64,000 nucleotides of DNA, taken from NCBI GenBank assembly GCA_945952315.1, contig CAMFIE010000014.1:32122-96121 (forward strand). Direction: 5' to 3'. A program made the translations under genes and the position numbers. Of this stretch, positions 47,859-57,046 are shown one piece after another. A model generated the notes under the pieces. It was not told the origin of the DNA. It searched no databases and saw only the letters and a list, made by a program, of their open reading frames with translations. The DNA is from an uncultured Rhizobium sp. Its GTDB lineage: Bacteria > Pseudomonadota > Alphaproteobacteria > Rhizobiales > Rhizobiaceae. Every line of letters starts with the position of its first letter. Within the stretch, counting starts at the first letter, position 1.

Positions 47859-48755
47859 CTAACGGTCCCAGTAGGGCACCTGCCCGTAAAGCTCCGACAG
47901 GAAATCGATGAAGGCGCGCACCTTGGCGGGCAGGAACTGTCGGCTCGGATAGACGGCGGAGAGCGTCACATGGCGCGAACCCTCGATGCCGGGCAGGACC
48001 TGAACCAGCTCGCCGGTCTTCAGCTCCGGCCCGACATCCCAGGTGGAGCGCAGCGCAATACCCATGCCGGACAGCACCGCCTCGCGGATCACCTCGCTGG
48101 AATTGGTCATCAGCCGGCCTTCCGGGCGAAGGGTGATCGCCCCTTCCGGCCCGACGAGCCGCCAGACATCGTTGTTGTGGGGTCTCAGGCAAACATGGTG
48201 CTTGAGGTCGGAAAGCGTTTCGGGCCGGCCATGGGCTTTCAGATAATCCGGCGTTGCGCAGAGAATGCGGCGGATCGGCGCGAGCCGCCTTGCGACCAAG
48301 CTGGAATCATGCGGCTCGCCGATCCGGATCGCGAGATCGAGACCATCGGCGATGATGTCGGAAAAGGCATCGGTCAGCACCAGATCGATGCCGAGTTCGG
48401 GATAGGTCTCCATGAAGCGCTTCAGATGCGGGGCGATATGCATGCGCCCGAAGGAAGCGGGTGCCGAGACCTTCAGCAGGCCTTGCATCTTCGCCGCCCG
48501 GCCCATCACGAAGGCTTCCGCCTCCTCGACGCTGGAGAGGATCGAGACCACACGGGCGTGGAAGCCCTGACCCGCCTCGGTCAGCGAAATCTGCCGGGTG
48601 GTGCGCTGGAAAAGCCGCGTTCCGAGCCGGTCTTCCAGCCGCTTGATCGCCTTGGAAACGACCGCAGGCCCAAGCCCCAGCGCACGCGCCGCCGCCGACA
48701 TCGAGCCCGCCGCCACCACCCGCGCAAAGATATCCATATCGTTCAGCTGGGTCAT
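47859..48755 (-). CDS. LysR-family regulator divergent from glcDEF
   Basis: 298 residues, of the subgroup with an N-terminal MTQLNDMDIFARVVAAGSMSAAARALGLGPAVVSKAIKRLEDRLGTRLFQRTTRQISLTEAG helix-turn-helix. The effector domain has LLKVSAPASFGRMHIAPHLKRFME, and ends in a PSRQFLPAKVRAFIDFL segment. The start at 48755 is 124 bases from the divergent glcD start, a spacing typical for a LysR regulator and its target. Control of glycolate or D-lactate oxidation is an inference from position. Confidence 0.92.
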   Translation of the reverse strand: MTQLNDMDIFARVVAAGSMSAAARALGLGPAVVSKAIKRLEDRLGTRLFQRTTRQISLTEAGQGFHARVVSILSSVEEAEAFVMGRAAKMQGLLKVSAPASFGRMHIAPHLKRFMETYPELGIDLVLTDAFSDIIADGLDLAIRIGEPHDSSLVARRLAPIRRILCATPDYLKAHGRPETLSDLKHHVCLRPHNNDVWRLVGPEGAITLRPEGRLMTNSSEVIREAVLSGMGIALRSTWDVGPELKTGELVQVLPGIEGSRHVTLSAVYPSRQFLPAKVRAFIDFLSELYGQVPYWDR

Positions 48756-48879
48756 GGGCGCTTCACTCCGCTCGGCATGCATTCCCCCTTCGGCGTGGAT
48801 AGACTGTCAAAAACGATTCCGCATTTCCTGCCAATCGGGTAGAACCAATAGCAGCCATTCAACGAAGCGGGGAGGTCTG

Positions 48880-50316
48880 ATGGGCGAGACGATCAAATTC
48901 CTGCCGCCGCTTGCGCCTGTGCTGGCGCGCAGGCAGGCCATCATTGCCGATCTCAAGGATCTGTTGCCGCCGGAATGCCTGGTGCATGAGGAGCGGGCGC
49001 TGGTGCCCTTCGAGACGGATGGCTTCATCGCCTATCGCAACCGGCCGCTCTGCGTGGCGCTTCCCGGCACGACGGCGGAAGTGGCGGCGGTGATGAAATA
49101 CTGTCATCGCTATGGCGTTCCGGTCGTGCCGCGCGGGGCGGGCACCTCGCTTTCGGGCGGGGCGATCCCGGAGACGGATGCGGTGGTTCTCGGCCTTTCG
49201 CGCATGAACCGCATTCTCGATGTCGATCCGGCAAACCGCACCGCGACCGTGCAGGCGGGGGTGACCAATCTGTCGATTTCCGACCGGGTGGGGCCGGAAG
49301 GCTTCTTCTATGCGCCGGACCCGAGCTCGCAGCTTGCCTGCACCATCGGCGGCAATATCGGCATGAATTCGGGCGGCGCCCATTGCCTGAAATATGGCGT
49401 CACCACCAACAATCTTCTGGGCGTCAGGCTGGTGATGGCCGATGGCGAGGTGGTGGATATCGGCGGCAAGGCGCTGGATTCGGGCGGCTATGATCTGCTC
49501 GGCCTGATCTGCGGTTCGGAAGGCCAGCTCGGCATCGTCACGGAGGCAACGGTGCGCATTCTTGCAAAACCGGAAGGCGCGCGCCCGGTTCTGTTCGGCT
49601 TCGAGACGCCGGAACAGGCAAGCGCCTGCGTCTCCGCCGTCATCGGCTCCGGCATCATTCCGGTCGCGATCGAATTCATGGACAAGGAGGCCATCGCGAT
49701 CTGCGAGGCCTTTGCCCATGCCGGTTACCCGCTTGATGTCGGCGCGCTCCTGATCGTCGAGGTCGAGGGCTCGGATGCGGAAATGGAGGACATGCTCCAG
49801 AAGATCATCGCGATTGCCCGGCAGTTCGAGGTGAAGACGGTGCGCGAAAGCCAGTCGGCGATGGAGGCGGCGGCGATCTGGAAGGGCCGCAAATCCGCCT
49901 TTGGCGCGACCGGCCGCATCGCCGATTACATCTGCATGGATGGCACGGTGCCGCTCGGCCAGCTCACCCATGTGCTGAAGCGCACCGGCGAGATTGTCGA
50001 GGGCTATGGGCTTAGGGTCGCCAATGTGTTCCACGCGGGCGATGGCAACATGCATCCGCTGATCCTCTACAATATCAATGATCCGGAAGAGGCGGCGAAG
50101 GCGGAAAGTGCGGGCAACGATATCCTGAAACTCTGCGTGGAGGCGGGCGGCTGCCTGACCGGCGAGCATGGTGTCGGCATCGAAAAGCGCGACCTGATGG
50201 GCTTCCAGTATGCCGGGCGGGATCTCGCGCAGCAGATGGCGGTGCGGGCCGCTTTCGATCCCGACTGGCGGCTCAACCGCTCGAAGGTGTTTCCGCTGGA
50301 GGCCCGCAGCGCATGA
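48880..50316 (+). CDS. glcD: Glycolate oxidase FAD-binding subunit
   Basis: FAD-linked 2-hydroxy-acid dehydrogenase of the VAO/PCMH type, 478 residues, probably acting on glycolate or D-lactate. The FAD site is GVPVVPRGAGTSLSGGAIP (near residues 78-96) with GFFYAPDPSSQLACTIGGNIGMNSGG. The C-terminal active-site block is VANVFHAGDGNMHPLILYN and GCLTGEHGVGIEKR. A strong GGGGAGG ribosome site lies 6 bases before the ATG at 48880. First gene of glcDEF; glcE overlaps its end by 4 bases. Confidence 0.95.
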   Translation: MGETIKFLPPLAPVLARRQAIIADLKDLLPPECLVHEERALVPFETDGFIAYRNRPLCVALPGTTAEVAAVMKYCHRYGVPVVPRGAGTSLSGGAIPETDAVVLGLSRMNRILDVDPANRTATVQAGVTNLSISDRVGPEGFFYAPDPSSQLACTIGGNIGMNSGGAHCLKYGVTTNNLLGVRLVMADGEVVDIGGKALDSGGYDLLGLICGSEGQLGIVTEATVRILAKPEGARPVLFGFETPEQASACVSAVIGSGIIPVAIEFMDKEAIAICEAFAHAGYPLDVGALLIVEVEGSDAEMEDMLQKIIAIARQFEVKTVRESQSAMEAAAIWKGRKSAFGATGRIADYICMDGTVPLGQLTHVLKRTGEIVEGYGLRVANVFHAGDGNMHPLILYNINDPEEAAKAESAGNDILKLCVEAGGCLTGEHGVGIEKRDLMGFQYAGRDLAQQMAVRAAFDPDWRLNRSKVFPLEARSA

Positions 50317-51515
50317 GGCAGTTTCATTACCCCCGCAGCGAGGCGGAGGCCGCCGATATCGTGCGCTCCCACGTCGCTTCCGGCACGGCGATGAAGATTG
50401 CGGGCGGCAATACGCGCGCGCTGATGGGCAATCCGGTCACCGCCGATTACTGCCTGCGCTCGACCAGTCTTTCCGGCATCGTTCAGTATAATCCGGCGGA
50501 AATGGTGATGGTCGCCAAGGCTGGAACCCCGGTGCGCGAGATCGAGGCGGCGCTGGCGGAAAAAGGCCAGATGCTCGCCTTCGAGCCGATGGATCATCGC
50601 GCCGTGATGGGAACCTCGGGCGAGCCGACCATCGGCGGCGTCTTCGCGGTGAATTCCTCCGGGCCGAGGCGGCTTTCGGCAGGCGCTGCCCGCGACCATC
50701 TGCTCGGCGTGCGCTTCGTGAATGGCAAGGGCGAGGTGATCAAGGCGGGTGGCCGGGTGATGAAGAATGTCACCGGGCTCGATCTCGTCAAGCTGATGGC
50801 AGGCTCGCATGGCACGCTCGGTTTCCTCACCGAGGTCACCTTCAAGGTGCTGCCCGCGCCGCCGGTTTCCGAAACCGTGCTGATCTCCGGCCTTGGTGAT
50901 GCGGAAGCCGCCGTTGCGATGGCAACCGTGATGGGCCTGCCGGTCGAAGCCTCGGGCGCGGCCCATCTGCCGGTCACCGTGCGGCACCGCTATCTCAACA
51001 ACCGCCTGCCGGAAGGCGAGGCGACGGTGTTCCGGCTCGAAGGGCTGAAGGCCTCCGTCGAGGCGCGGCTTGCAAAGCTTGTCAGCGCCGTTGCCGGTTT
51101 CGGTCTGGTCAGCCGCATCGCGGGGCCGGAAAGCCGCATTCTCTGGCAGGAGATCCGCGATTGCCGCGCCTATGCGGATGGAACGAGCCGCCCGCTGTGG
51201 AAGGTCTCGGTCGCGCCGTCTGCCGGGCACCGGCTGGTGGCGGCGCTGAGGTTGGAGGCCGGCGTCGATGCCTGCTATGACTGGCAGGGCGGGCTTGTCT
51301 GGATGCGGATGGAATCCGATCCGGAAGCGGATGTGCTGCGCGCGATGATCCGAAGCGTCGGTGGCGGCCATGCAACGCTGGTGCGGGCGACAGACGCGGT
51401 CCGCTCGCATGTCGCCGCCTTCGAGCCGCAGGCAAAGGGGCTTGCCGCCCTTTCCGCCCGCGTCAAGGCATCGATGGACCCGTCCGGTCTCTTCAATCCG
51501 GGCATGATGGGATAG
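50313..51515 (+). CDS. glcE: Glycolate oxidase FAD-binding subunit
   Basis: The second flavin-type subunit, 400 residues. It keeps the FAD-domain residues MKIAGGNTRALMG and MGTSGEPTIGGVFAVNSSGPRRLSAGAARDHLLGVRFVNGKGEVIKAGGRVMKNVTGLDLVKLMAGSHGTLGFLTEVTFKV, as in GlcE, and is shorter than GlcD. It is coupled to glcD by ATGA and lies 3 bases before glcF. Confidence 0.95.
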   Translation: MRQFHYPRSEAEAADIVRSHVASGTAMKIAGGNTRALMGNPVTADYCLRSTSLSGIVQYNPAEMVMVAKAGTPVREIEAALAEKGQMLAFEPMDHRAVMGTSGEPTIGGVFAVNSSGPRRLSAGAARDHLLGVRFVNGKGEVIKAGGRVMKNVTGLDLVKLMAGSHGTLGFLTEVTFKVLPAPPVSETVLISGLGDAEAAVAMATVMGLPVEASGAAHLPVTVRHRYLNNRLPEGEATVFRLEGLKASVEARLAKLVSAVAGFGLVSRIAGPESRILWQEIRDCRAYADGTSRPLWKVSVAPSAGHRLVAALRLEAGVDACYDWQGGLVWMRMESDPEADVLRAMIRSVGGGHATLVRATDAVRSHVAAFEPQAKGLAALSARVKASMDPSGLFNPGMMG

Positions 51516-51518
51516 GCC

Positions 51519-52832
51519 ATGCAGACCAGTTTCACCCCCGAGCAACTCGCCGATCCGAAGGTTGCCGAAGCCGAGGCGATCCTGCGCAAATGCGTGCATT
51601 GCGGCTTCTGCACCGCAACCTGCCCCACCTATGTGACGCTTGGCAACGAACTCGACAGCCCGCGCGGGCGCATCTATCTGATCAAGGACATGCTGGAAAA
51701 CGGCCGCGATGCGGATGCCGAAGTGGCGCTGCATGTGGACCGCTGCCTCTCCTGCCTTGCCTGCACCACCACCTGCCCCTCGGGCGTGGACTACATGCAT
51801 CTGATCGATCAGGCGCGGGTGCATGTGGAGGAAACCTATCGACGGCCGCTTGCCGACCGCTTCATTCGCGGGCTGATTGCCCGCACCGTGCCCTATCCCG
51901 GCCGGTTCCGGCTGGCGCTTCGGCTGGCCCGTCTCGGGCGTCCTTTCGCGGGCCTGCTTGCGAAGCTGCCGGGGCTGAAGCCGCTTGCGGCGATGATCGC
52001 GCTTGCACCGAAAAGCCTGAAGCCGAAGCCGGACCTGCCGCCGGGCGGTCTTTTCCGGGCCGAAGGCGAGCGCAAGGGCCGCGTGGCCCTGCTTGCCGGT
52101 TGCGCGCAGTCGGTGCTCGATCCCGGCATCAACGGGGCCACCGTCTCGCTGCTCACCCGGCTCGGCATCGAGGTGATCATGCCGAAGGGGGAGGGCTGCT
52201 GCGGCGCGCTCACCCACCATATGGGCCGCGAGGACGAGGCGAGCGAACAGGCCCGCCATGTGGTCGATACCTGGATGGCGGAGATCGAGGGCAAGGGGCT
52301 CGATGCGATTGTGATCACCGCATCCGGTTGCGGCACGGTGATCAAGGATTACGGCCACCTCTTCCGCCACGATGCCGCCTATCGCGACAAGGCGGCGAAG
52401 ATCGCGGGCATGTCGGTCGATATCACGCAATATCTTGCGACCCTCGACCTGCCGCAAAAGCCCGGCAATGGCGTGGTGGTCGCCTATCATTCCGCCTGCT
52501 CGCTGCAGCATGGCCAGAAGGTGGTGAACGAGCCGAAGGCGCTCCTTAAAAAGGCGGGCTTTACCGTGAAGGAACCGGCGGAGGGGCATCTCTGCTGCGG
52601 CTCTGCCGGCACCTACAACATGTTGCAGGCGGAAATTTCCGAAAAGCTGAAGGCGCGCAAGGCAAAGAACATCGCCGCCCTGCAGCCGAGACTGGTCGCG
52701 ACCGGCAATATCGGCTGCATGACGCAGCTGTCCACGGCGCTCTCCGTACCGGTGCTGCATACGGTCGAACTGCTCGACTGGGCCTATGGCGGTCGGGAGC
52801 CAGAAAAAATTAATCAGAATCACCTAATGTAG
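51519..52832 (+). CDS. glcF: Glycolate oxidase iron-sulfur subunit
   Basis: 437 residues. Two [4Fe-4S] motifs occur at the N-terminus (CVHCGFCTATCPTY and CLSCLACTTTCPSGVDY). Two CCG domains follow (EGCCGALTHHMGREDEA near 228 and LCCGSAGTYNMLQ near 360). It passes electrons from GlcDE to the membrane quinone pool. The helical segment near residues 125-150 may sit at the membrane surface. Last gene of the glc set. Confidence 0.96.
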   Translation: MQTSFTPEQLADPKVAEAEAILRKCVHCGFCTATCPTYVTLGNELDSPRGRIYLIKDMLENGRDADAEVALHVDRCLSCLACTTTCPSGVDYMHLIDQARVHVEETYRRPLADRFIRGLIARTVPYPGRFRLALRLARLGRPFAGLLAKLPGLKPLAAMIALAPKSLKPKPDLPPGGLFRAEGERKGRVALLAGCAQSVLDPGINGATVSLLTRLGIEVIMPKGEGCCGALTHHMGREDEASEQARHVVDTWMAEIEGKGLDAIVITASGCGTVIKDYGHLFRHDAAYRDKAAKIAGMSVDITQYLATLDLPQKPGNGVVVAYHSACSLQHGQKVVNEPKALLKKAGFTVKEPAEGHLCCGSAGTYNMLQAEISEKLKARKAKNIAALQPRLVATGNIGCMTQLSTALSVPVLHTVELLDWAYGGREPEKINQNHLM

Positions 52833-52874
52833 AAATCGCCGCGGCCAAAAGCCCGTTTTTCAAGAGGTGATTTC

Positions 52875-53336
52875 ATGTGTCGATATCCTGTTTCGCGCGG
52901 CCTTTTCGCCGCAACCCTTGCTCTGGGCCTTTTGCCGCTGAGCGCCCGCGCAGACCTGCGCTTCGGCTGCATGGCGCAGGGGGACCATCTCAGGATGGCC
53001 ATTCACGTCGAGTTTTCGACCGAACTTGGCGGCCGGGTCTCGCATATGACCGGTCGCCTGATGCTGGATGCGCCGGATGCGCCGCCGGAGCTTCAGAAGA
53101 TGGCCTTTGATCACAGGATGATCACGCAGATCTGGTCGGATCGCGACCATGTGATGATGCGGTTCTACAATGAGGCGGTTTCCGGCGGGCCGGTGCTGAT
53201 CCGCATTTCCACCCAGAAGGAGGATGGCGCGGACGGGCCGCTGACCGGCACCTACCGCATCGACCAGCCGCGCGCCGATGGCCCGGCGCTCACCTATTCG
53301 GGCCGCGCGATCTGCAAGGACAAAACGGAAAACTAG
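52875..53336 (+). CDS. Small periplasmic protein, function unknown
   Basis: 153 residues. A signal peptide is present (CRYPVSRGLFAATLALGLLPLSARA, cut before DLRFG). The mature part looks all-beta, with CMAQGDHLRMAIHVEFSTELGGRVSHMTGRLMLD and alternating hydrophobic residues to the end (AICKDKTEN). Two Cys remain after processing. It starts 42 bases after glcF on the same strand, but no link to glycolate use is evident. Confidence 0.7.
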   Translation: MCRYPVSRGLFAATLALGLLPLSARADLRFGCMAQGDHLRMAIHVEFSTELGGRVSHMTGRLMLDAPDAPPELQKMAFDHRMITQIWSDRDHVMMRFYNEAVSGGPVLIRISTQKEDGADGPLTGTYRIDQPRADGPALTYSGRAICKDKTEN

Positions 53337-53348
53337 GCCAAAAACGAA

Positions 53349-53372
53349 AATGCGGCCCGCAAGGGCCGCATT
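53349..53372. terminator. Bidirectional terminator hairpin
   Basis: A perfect 10-bp stem (AATGCGGCCC at 53349-53358 with its complement at 53363-53372) and a stable GCAA tetraloop lie between two converging genes. The U-tract is short on both strands. Confidence 0.75.
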
Positions 53373-53395
53373 CCAAAGCGCTTGGAAGAACGGCT

Positions 53396-54064
53396 TCAGC
53401 CGCCGAACAGGGTGCGGAAGAAATCCAGCCCCTTGTCCTGAAACGCCACCTTGCCCTGCTTGTTGCCGGGGCCGATGACGATCACCTTCGTGCCGATCTT
53501 CACCCGGTCGTACAGGTCTTCCACATCCTTGTTCATCATGCGGATGCAGCCGGAGGAGAGGTTGAGACCGATCGACCAGGGCTGGTTGGTGCCGTGGATG
53601 CGGAAGCCGGAATCGCTTCTGCCGCGATAGAGATACATGGCGCGGGCGCCGAGCGGATTGTCCTCGCCGCCAGCCTGATGCACCGGCAGGATATGGCCCT
53701 TGGCGGCTTCGCGGCGGCGCATTTCCGGCGGCGGCGTCCAGTCCGGCCATTCCTGCTTGCGCTGGATCTTGACCACGCCCGACCAGCCGAAGCCTTCACG
53801 GCCCACGCCAACGCCGTAGCGGATCGCGCGGTTGTTGCCTTCCACCAGATAGAGGAACTTGTTGTTGGTATCGATGATGATCGTGCCCGGCTTTTCATCC
53901 GTGGTCAGGTGGATCACCTTGCGCTTGAACTGGTCCGGCACCTTGCGGTGAATGTTATAGACCGGTTCCTGCGGCTTGTGCTTCTGCTTGGCCTCGGCGA
54001 TGCCGCCGGTAAAGGCCACAGCAACCAAGCTGGCGATGGCCAGCACTGTTCTTGCCATTTTCAT
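53396..54064 (-). CDS. L,D-transpeptidase (YkuD/ErfK family), first of two
   Basis: A periplasmic cell-wall cross-linking enzyme, 222 residues. A signal peptide (MARTVLAIASLVAVAFTGGIAEA) precedes a YkuD domain with GTIIIDTNNKFLYLVEGNNRAIRYGVGVGREGF. The catalytic block is RIHGTNQPWSIGLNLSSGCIRMMNKDVEDLY, with His and Cys of the HG...S(S)GC(I)R motif. Such enzymes make 3-3 cross-links or attach outer-membrane proteins to peptidoglycan. It is followed on the same strand by a second copy with the same domain. Confidence 0.94.
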   Translation of the reverse strand: MKMARTVLAIASLVAVAFTGGIAEAKQKHKPQEPVYNIHRKVPDQFKRKVIHLTTDEKPGTIIIDTNNKFLYLVEGNNRAIRYGVGVGREGFGWSGVVKIQRKQEWPDWTPPPEMRRREAAKGHILPVHQAGGEDNPLGARAMYLYRGRSDSGFRIHGTNQPWSIGLNLSSGCIRMMNKDVEDLYDRVKIGTKVIVIGPGNKQGKVAFQDKGLDFFRTLFGG

Positions 54065-54163
54065 GTTTCTATCCCCAAAAGGCCGTCTTCCGCAGCCGTG
54101 CTCCGGCCGGTGACGCTAGCGGCTTTGCCTGTAATTTCAAGATGTAATTACTATAAAATGCAA

Positions 54164-54194
54164 CAGGAAGGTCGCAAAAAGCGCGGCCTTCCTG
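54164..54194 (-). terminator. Hairpin terminator after the second L,D-transpeptidase gene
   Basis: An 8-bp stem (CAGGAAGG with its complement) holds a nested CGC/GCG hairpin and ends in TTGCATTTT on the minus strand, 10 bases after the stop at 54204. Confidence 0.6.
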
Positions 54195-54203
54195 TCGGCA
54201 CCA

Positions 54204-54998
54204 TCAAAGCACGATCACCTTTGTGCCAACCTTGACGCGCTCGTAAAGGTCGACCACGTCCTCGTTGCGCAGGCGGATGCAGCCGGAAGAGACGGCAAAG
54301 CCGATGGTCCAGGGCGCATTGGTGCCGTGGATGCGGTAAAGGGTGGAGCCGAGATACATGGCGCGCGCGCCGAGCGGATTGCCCGGGCCGCCTTCCATGG
54401 ATGCGGGCAGGATATGGCCCTTGACGGCTTCGCGGGCGCGCATTTCAGACGGCGGATTCCAGGTCGGCCATTCCTGCTTGCGAGTGATCTTGTGGGTGCC
54501 GCGCCATTCGAAGCCCGGCTTGCCGACGCCAACCCCGTATCGGCGGGCCTGCCCTTCGCCCGTCACCAGATAAAGGAACCGGTTGTTGGTATCGATGATG
54601 ATCGTGCCGGGCCGCTCCTTGGTCTGGTATTCCACCATCTGCGGCAGATACATCGGGTCGATCTGGCGCGGAGCCGGGTTCTGGGCGGGGGCAAAGGCTG
54701 CCTGCTGCACCGGCTGTGGTGCTACGGCACGCATCGGCGCTCCGAAAATGCCGGTCGCGACCGGCTGGCGTATCTGACGGGGTGCGGCCTGCTGATAGGC
54801 CATCGGCTGGCTCACCACCCGGCGCGCCGAATAGGCGACCGGCTGGATGCCGCCCGTGAGCTGCAGAACCCAGGGCGCCGAAAGGTCCGGGCTGACCATG
54901 ACCGGCGGCGGATTGCGATACCGGTTCGATCCGGCTTCTGCCGGAAGGGCGGCGGTGAGGGAAAGGCCGATGGCCACTAGGAGGCTCTTCTTCAACAT
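54204..54998 (-). CDS. L,D-transpeptidase (YkuD/ErfK family), second of two
   Basis: 264 residues. Signal peptide MLKKSLLVAIGLSLTAALPAEA, then a Pro/Gln/Ala-rich linker of about 90 residues, then the YkuD domain: GTIIIDTNNRFLYLVTGEGQARRYGVGVGKPGFEW and RIHGTNAPWTIGFAVSSGCIRLRNEDVVDLYERVKVGTKVIVL. The catalytic core is close to the neighbouring 222-residue enzyme, so the pair is probably an old duplication that diverged in the N-terminal linker. The ATG at 54998 gives a proper signal peptide; the frame extends to 55097. Confidence 0.93.
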   Translation of the reverse strand: MLKKSLLVAIGLSLTAALPAEAGSNRYRNPPPVMVSPDLSAPWVLQLTGGIQPVAYSARRVVSQPMAYQQAAPRQIRQPVATGIFGAPMRAVAPQPVQQAAFAPAQNPAPRQIDPMYLPQMVEYQTKERPGTIIIDTNNRFLYLVTGEGQARRYGVGVGKPGFEWRGTHKITRKQEWPTWNPPSEMRAREAVKGHILPASMEGGPGNPLGARAMYLGSTLYRIHGTNAPWTIGFAVSSGCIRLRNEDVVDLYERVKVGTKVIVL

Positions 54999-55253
54999 GG
55001 GCGAACTCGCTACAAACTGCCGGAAAACCGGCGACCCGGATGCCGCACGGATATCTTGCAATCCGTGTTTCGGCTCGCATCGTGGCTGTGATGTCAAAGG
55101 GAATGGTTAACGGCCGTTCGTTCAACCTTAATCATTCCGATAAACCTTTTGTCAGGGTTAGCGCCCGGTTTGGAAACAGGGTAATCAAGTGGTAAAGAGC
55201 CTGTGGCGGGTGCTTCGCCCGCCCGAAGGGGACGAAAACGGAGTGGGTGGCGC

Positions 55254-55895
55254 GTGGCCGAGAAAACCGAAACCGATGGCATTGTGCGCGATGAGGACGG
55301 GCTCACCCGCTGCTTCTGGTATGGCGGGCTTGAGGATTACCGCCGCTATCACGACGAGGAATGGGGCATGCCCGTTTCCGACGACCGGCGGCTGTTTGAA
55401 AAGATCTGCCTCGAGGGTTTCCAGTCCGGCCTGTCCTGGCTGACGATCCTGCGCAAGCGGGAAAACTTCCGCGACGCCTTCGCGGGCTTCGATTTTCACA
55501 AGGTCGCCGCCTTCGATGATGCGGATGTCGAGCGGCTGGTGGCCGATGCCGGTATCATCCGGCATCGCGGCAAGATCGTTTCCACCATCAACAATGCGAA
55601 GCGGGCCATCGATCTGGTCGCCGAAAAGGGTTCGCTCGCCCGCTATTTCTGGAGTTTCGAACCCGGCCCGGCCGAGCGCCCGGCCGAGGTCACGCTTGCA
55701 GCGCTCAGGGCCAATCCGACCACCGCCACCTCGGTGCGGATTTCGAAGGACCTGAAGAAGCGCGGCTGGACCTTCGTCGGCCCCACCACCGTCTATGCCT
55801 TCATGCAGGCCATGGGCCTGGTCAATGATCATCTGGAAGGCTGCTATTGCCGCAGCCGGAACGAGGCGCTTCGCCGGGAGTTCAAACGTCCATGA
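55254..55895 (+). CDS. tag: DNA-3-methyladenine glycosylase I
   Basis: A base-excision repair enzyme removing 3-methyladenine, about 213 residues, of the helix-hairpin-helix fold. Signature segments are TRCFWYGGLEDYRRYHDEEWGMPVSDDRRLFEKICLEGFQSGLSWLTILRKRENFRDAF and, near the end, TFVGPTTVYAFMQAMGLVNDHLEGCYCR. The Zn ligands Cys (RCFWYG), His (YRRYHDEEWG), His (VNDHLEGC) and Cys are kept. The GTG at 55254 is my choice; a GTG at 55203 would add 17 residues not typical of Tag. Confidence 0.93.
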   Translation: MAEKTETDGIVRDEDGLTRCFWYGGLEDYRRYHDEEWGMPVSDDRRLFEKICLEGFQSGLSWLTILRKRENFRDAFAGFDFHKVAAFDDADVERLVADAGIIRHRGKIVSTINNAKRAIDLVAEKGSLARYFWSFEPGPAERPAEVTLAALRANPTTATSVRISKDLKKRGWTFVGPTTVYAFMQAMGLVNDHLEGCYCRSRNEALRREFKRP

Positions 55896-56320
55896 TCCCG
55901 AAAACCGCACGCATCGCAGCGCTGGCCGGCGCGCTCCTTCTCGCCGGTTCCGGACCGCTGCTTGCCGCTTACGAGCTCTATCCGGGCGAGACGCTCAGAA
56001 CCATCGCGACACCGCTGAAAGGTCCGCTCACGCTTTCCGGCTGGACGCGGGACGGGCGCGGCGTGGTCTACAGCCTGCCGGTGAAGAAGGGCGAAAAATT
56101 CCGCTTCCGCTTCAAGCCGCGCAATGATTTCGTCGGCCTCGTGATTTTCGACGAGCAGGGCGAGGATACCGACGAGCTCTATAGCGGGCAGGGCACGGTT
56201 GCCGACACGGAACTGGTGGCCGACAAGGATACGAACTGGATCATCCGGCCCTATTATGCCCGCATGTCACCCCGGCGCGGCTTTGGCGCACCCTATCGCA
56301 TCGAGATCATCGCCGAATAG
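55892..56320 (+). CDS. Small secreted protein, function unknown
   Basis: 142 residues. It overlaps the tag stop by 4 bases (ATGA) and is probably cotranslated. A signal peptide (MIPKTARIAALAGALLLAGSGPLLAA) is followed by a beta-rich domain: YELYPGETLRTIATPLKGPLTLSGWTRDGRGVVYSLPVKKGEKFRFRFKPRNDFVGLVIFDEQG and SPRRGFGAPYRIEIIAE. This resembles the beta-sandwich domains added to secreted hydrolases, but no known name fits. Not related in function to Tag as far as can be seen. Confidence 0.7.
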   Translation: MIPKTARIAALAGALLLAGSGPLLAAYELYPGETLRTIATPLKGPLTLSGWTRDGRGVVYSLPVKKGEKFRFRFKPRNDFVGLVIFDEQGEDTDELYSGQGTVADTELVADKDTNWIIRPYYARMSPRRGFGAPYRIEIIAE

Positions 56321-56323
56321 GGT

Positions 56324-57034
56324 TCAGCCACCGATCTCCCCGATCAGCGGCAGCAACTGTCCAAGATCGGCGATTTCGCGAAAACGGGGGGCTTCCCGCG
56401 GCGCCTCCACATGTTCGTAGACCCAGGTCAGCTCGTGCGGCACGAACACGCCCCAGCTTCCCGCCGCAATCGCGGGCACGATATCCGATTTCAGCGAATT
56501 GCCGACCATCATCGCCCGCTCCGGCCCGTCGGCGAGCCGCGAGAAAATGTTGCGATAGGTGGTCGTCGATTTGTCCGAGACGATTTCCACCGCATCGAAA
56601 AAATCGCCAAGGCCCGATTGCGCGAGCTTGCGCTCCTGATCGAAGAGATCGCCCTTGGTGATCAGCACCAGCAGATAATGGCCGCGCAGCGCCTCCAGCA
56701 CCTCGCGGGCATGCGGCAGGGTTTCCACCGGATGCTTGAGCATCTCGCGGCCCATGGCCAGGATGTCGCCGATCACGGATGAGGGGATGCGCCCGCCGGT
56801 GATCTCGATCGCCGTCTCGATCATCGAAAGCGTGAAGCCCTTGATGCCGAAACCGTAATAGGAAAGGTTGCGCTTTTCGGCCTCGAGTAGCTTTTCGGCA
56901 ATATGGTCATGCGCGGCATAATCGGCCAGCAGGCCCGAAAACTGCCGCTCGGTGAAACGGAAGAACTGCTCGTTCTGCCAGAGCGTATCATCGGCATCAA
57001 AACCGATGGCGGTGATGGAGCGGGGTGACGTCAC
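56324..57034 (-). CDS. HAD-superfamily hydrolase
   Basis: 236 residues. Motif I is GFDADDTLWQNEQFF (the nucleophile and acid/base Asp pair, DxDxT), motif II is LLVLITKGDLFDQ, and motifs III and IV are SDKSTTTYRNIF and MVGNSLKSDIVPAIAAGSWGVFVP. The cap is helical (YAAHDHIAEKLLEAEKRNLSYYGFGIKGFTLSMIETAIE). A phosphatase of unknown substrate. It lies 12 bases after the methyltransferase-like gene as the last of a four-gene set that starts with a toxin-antitoxin pair. Confidence 0.92.
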   Translation of the reverse strand: MTSPRSITAIGFDADDTLWQNEQFFRFTERQFSGLLADYAAHDHIAEKLLEAEKRNLSYYGFGIKGFTLSMIETAIEITGGRIPSSVIGDILAMGREMLKHPVETLPHAREVLEALRGHYLLVLITKGDLFDQERKLAQSGLGDFFDAVEIVSDKSTTTYRNIFSRLADGPERAMMVGNSLKSDIVPAIAAGSWGVFVPHELTWVYEHVEAPREAPRFREIADLGQLLPLIGEIGG

Positions 57035-57046
57035 GCGGTTATGTCC

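Noticed and set aside
50067..52823. 918-codon minus-strand frame opposite glcE and glcF
   Set aside because: Antisense shadow of two genes with complete FAD and Fe-S motifs; His/Arg/Gly-rich composition typical of such shadows.
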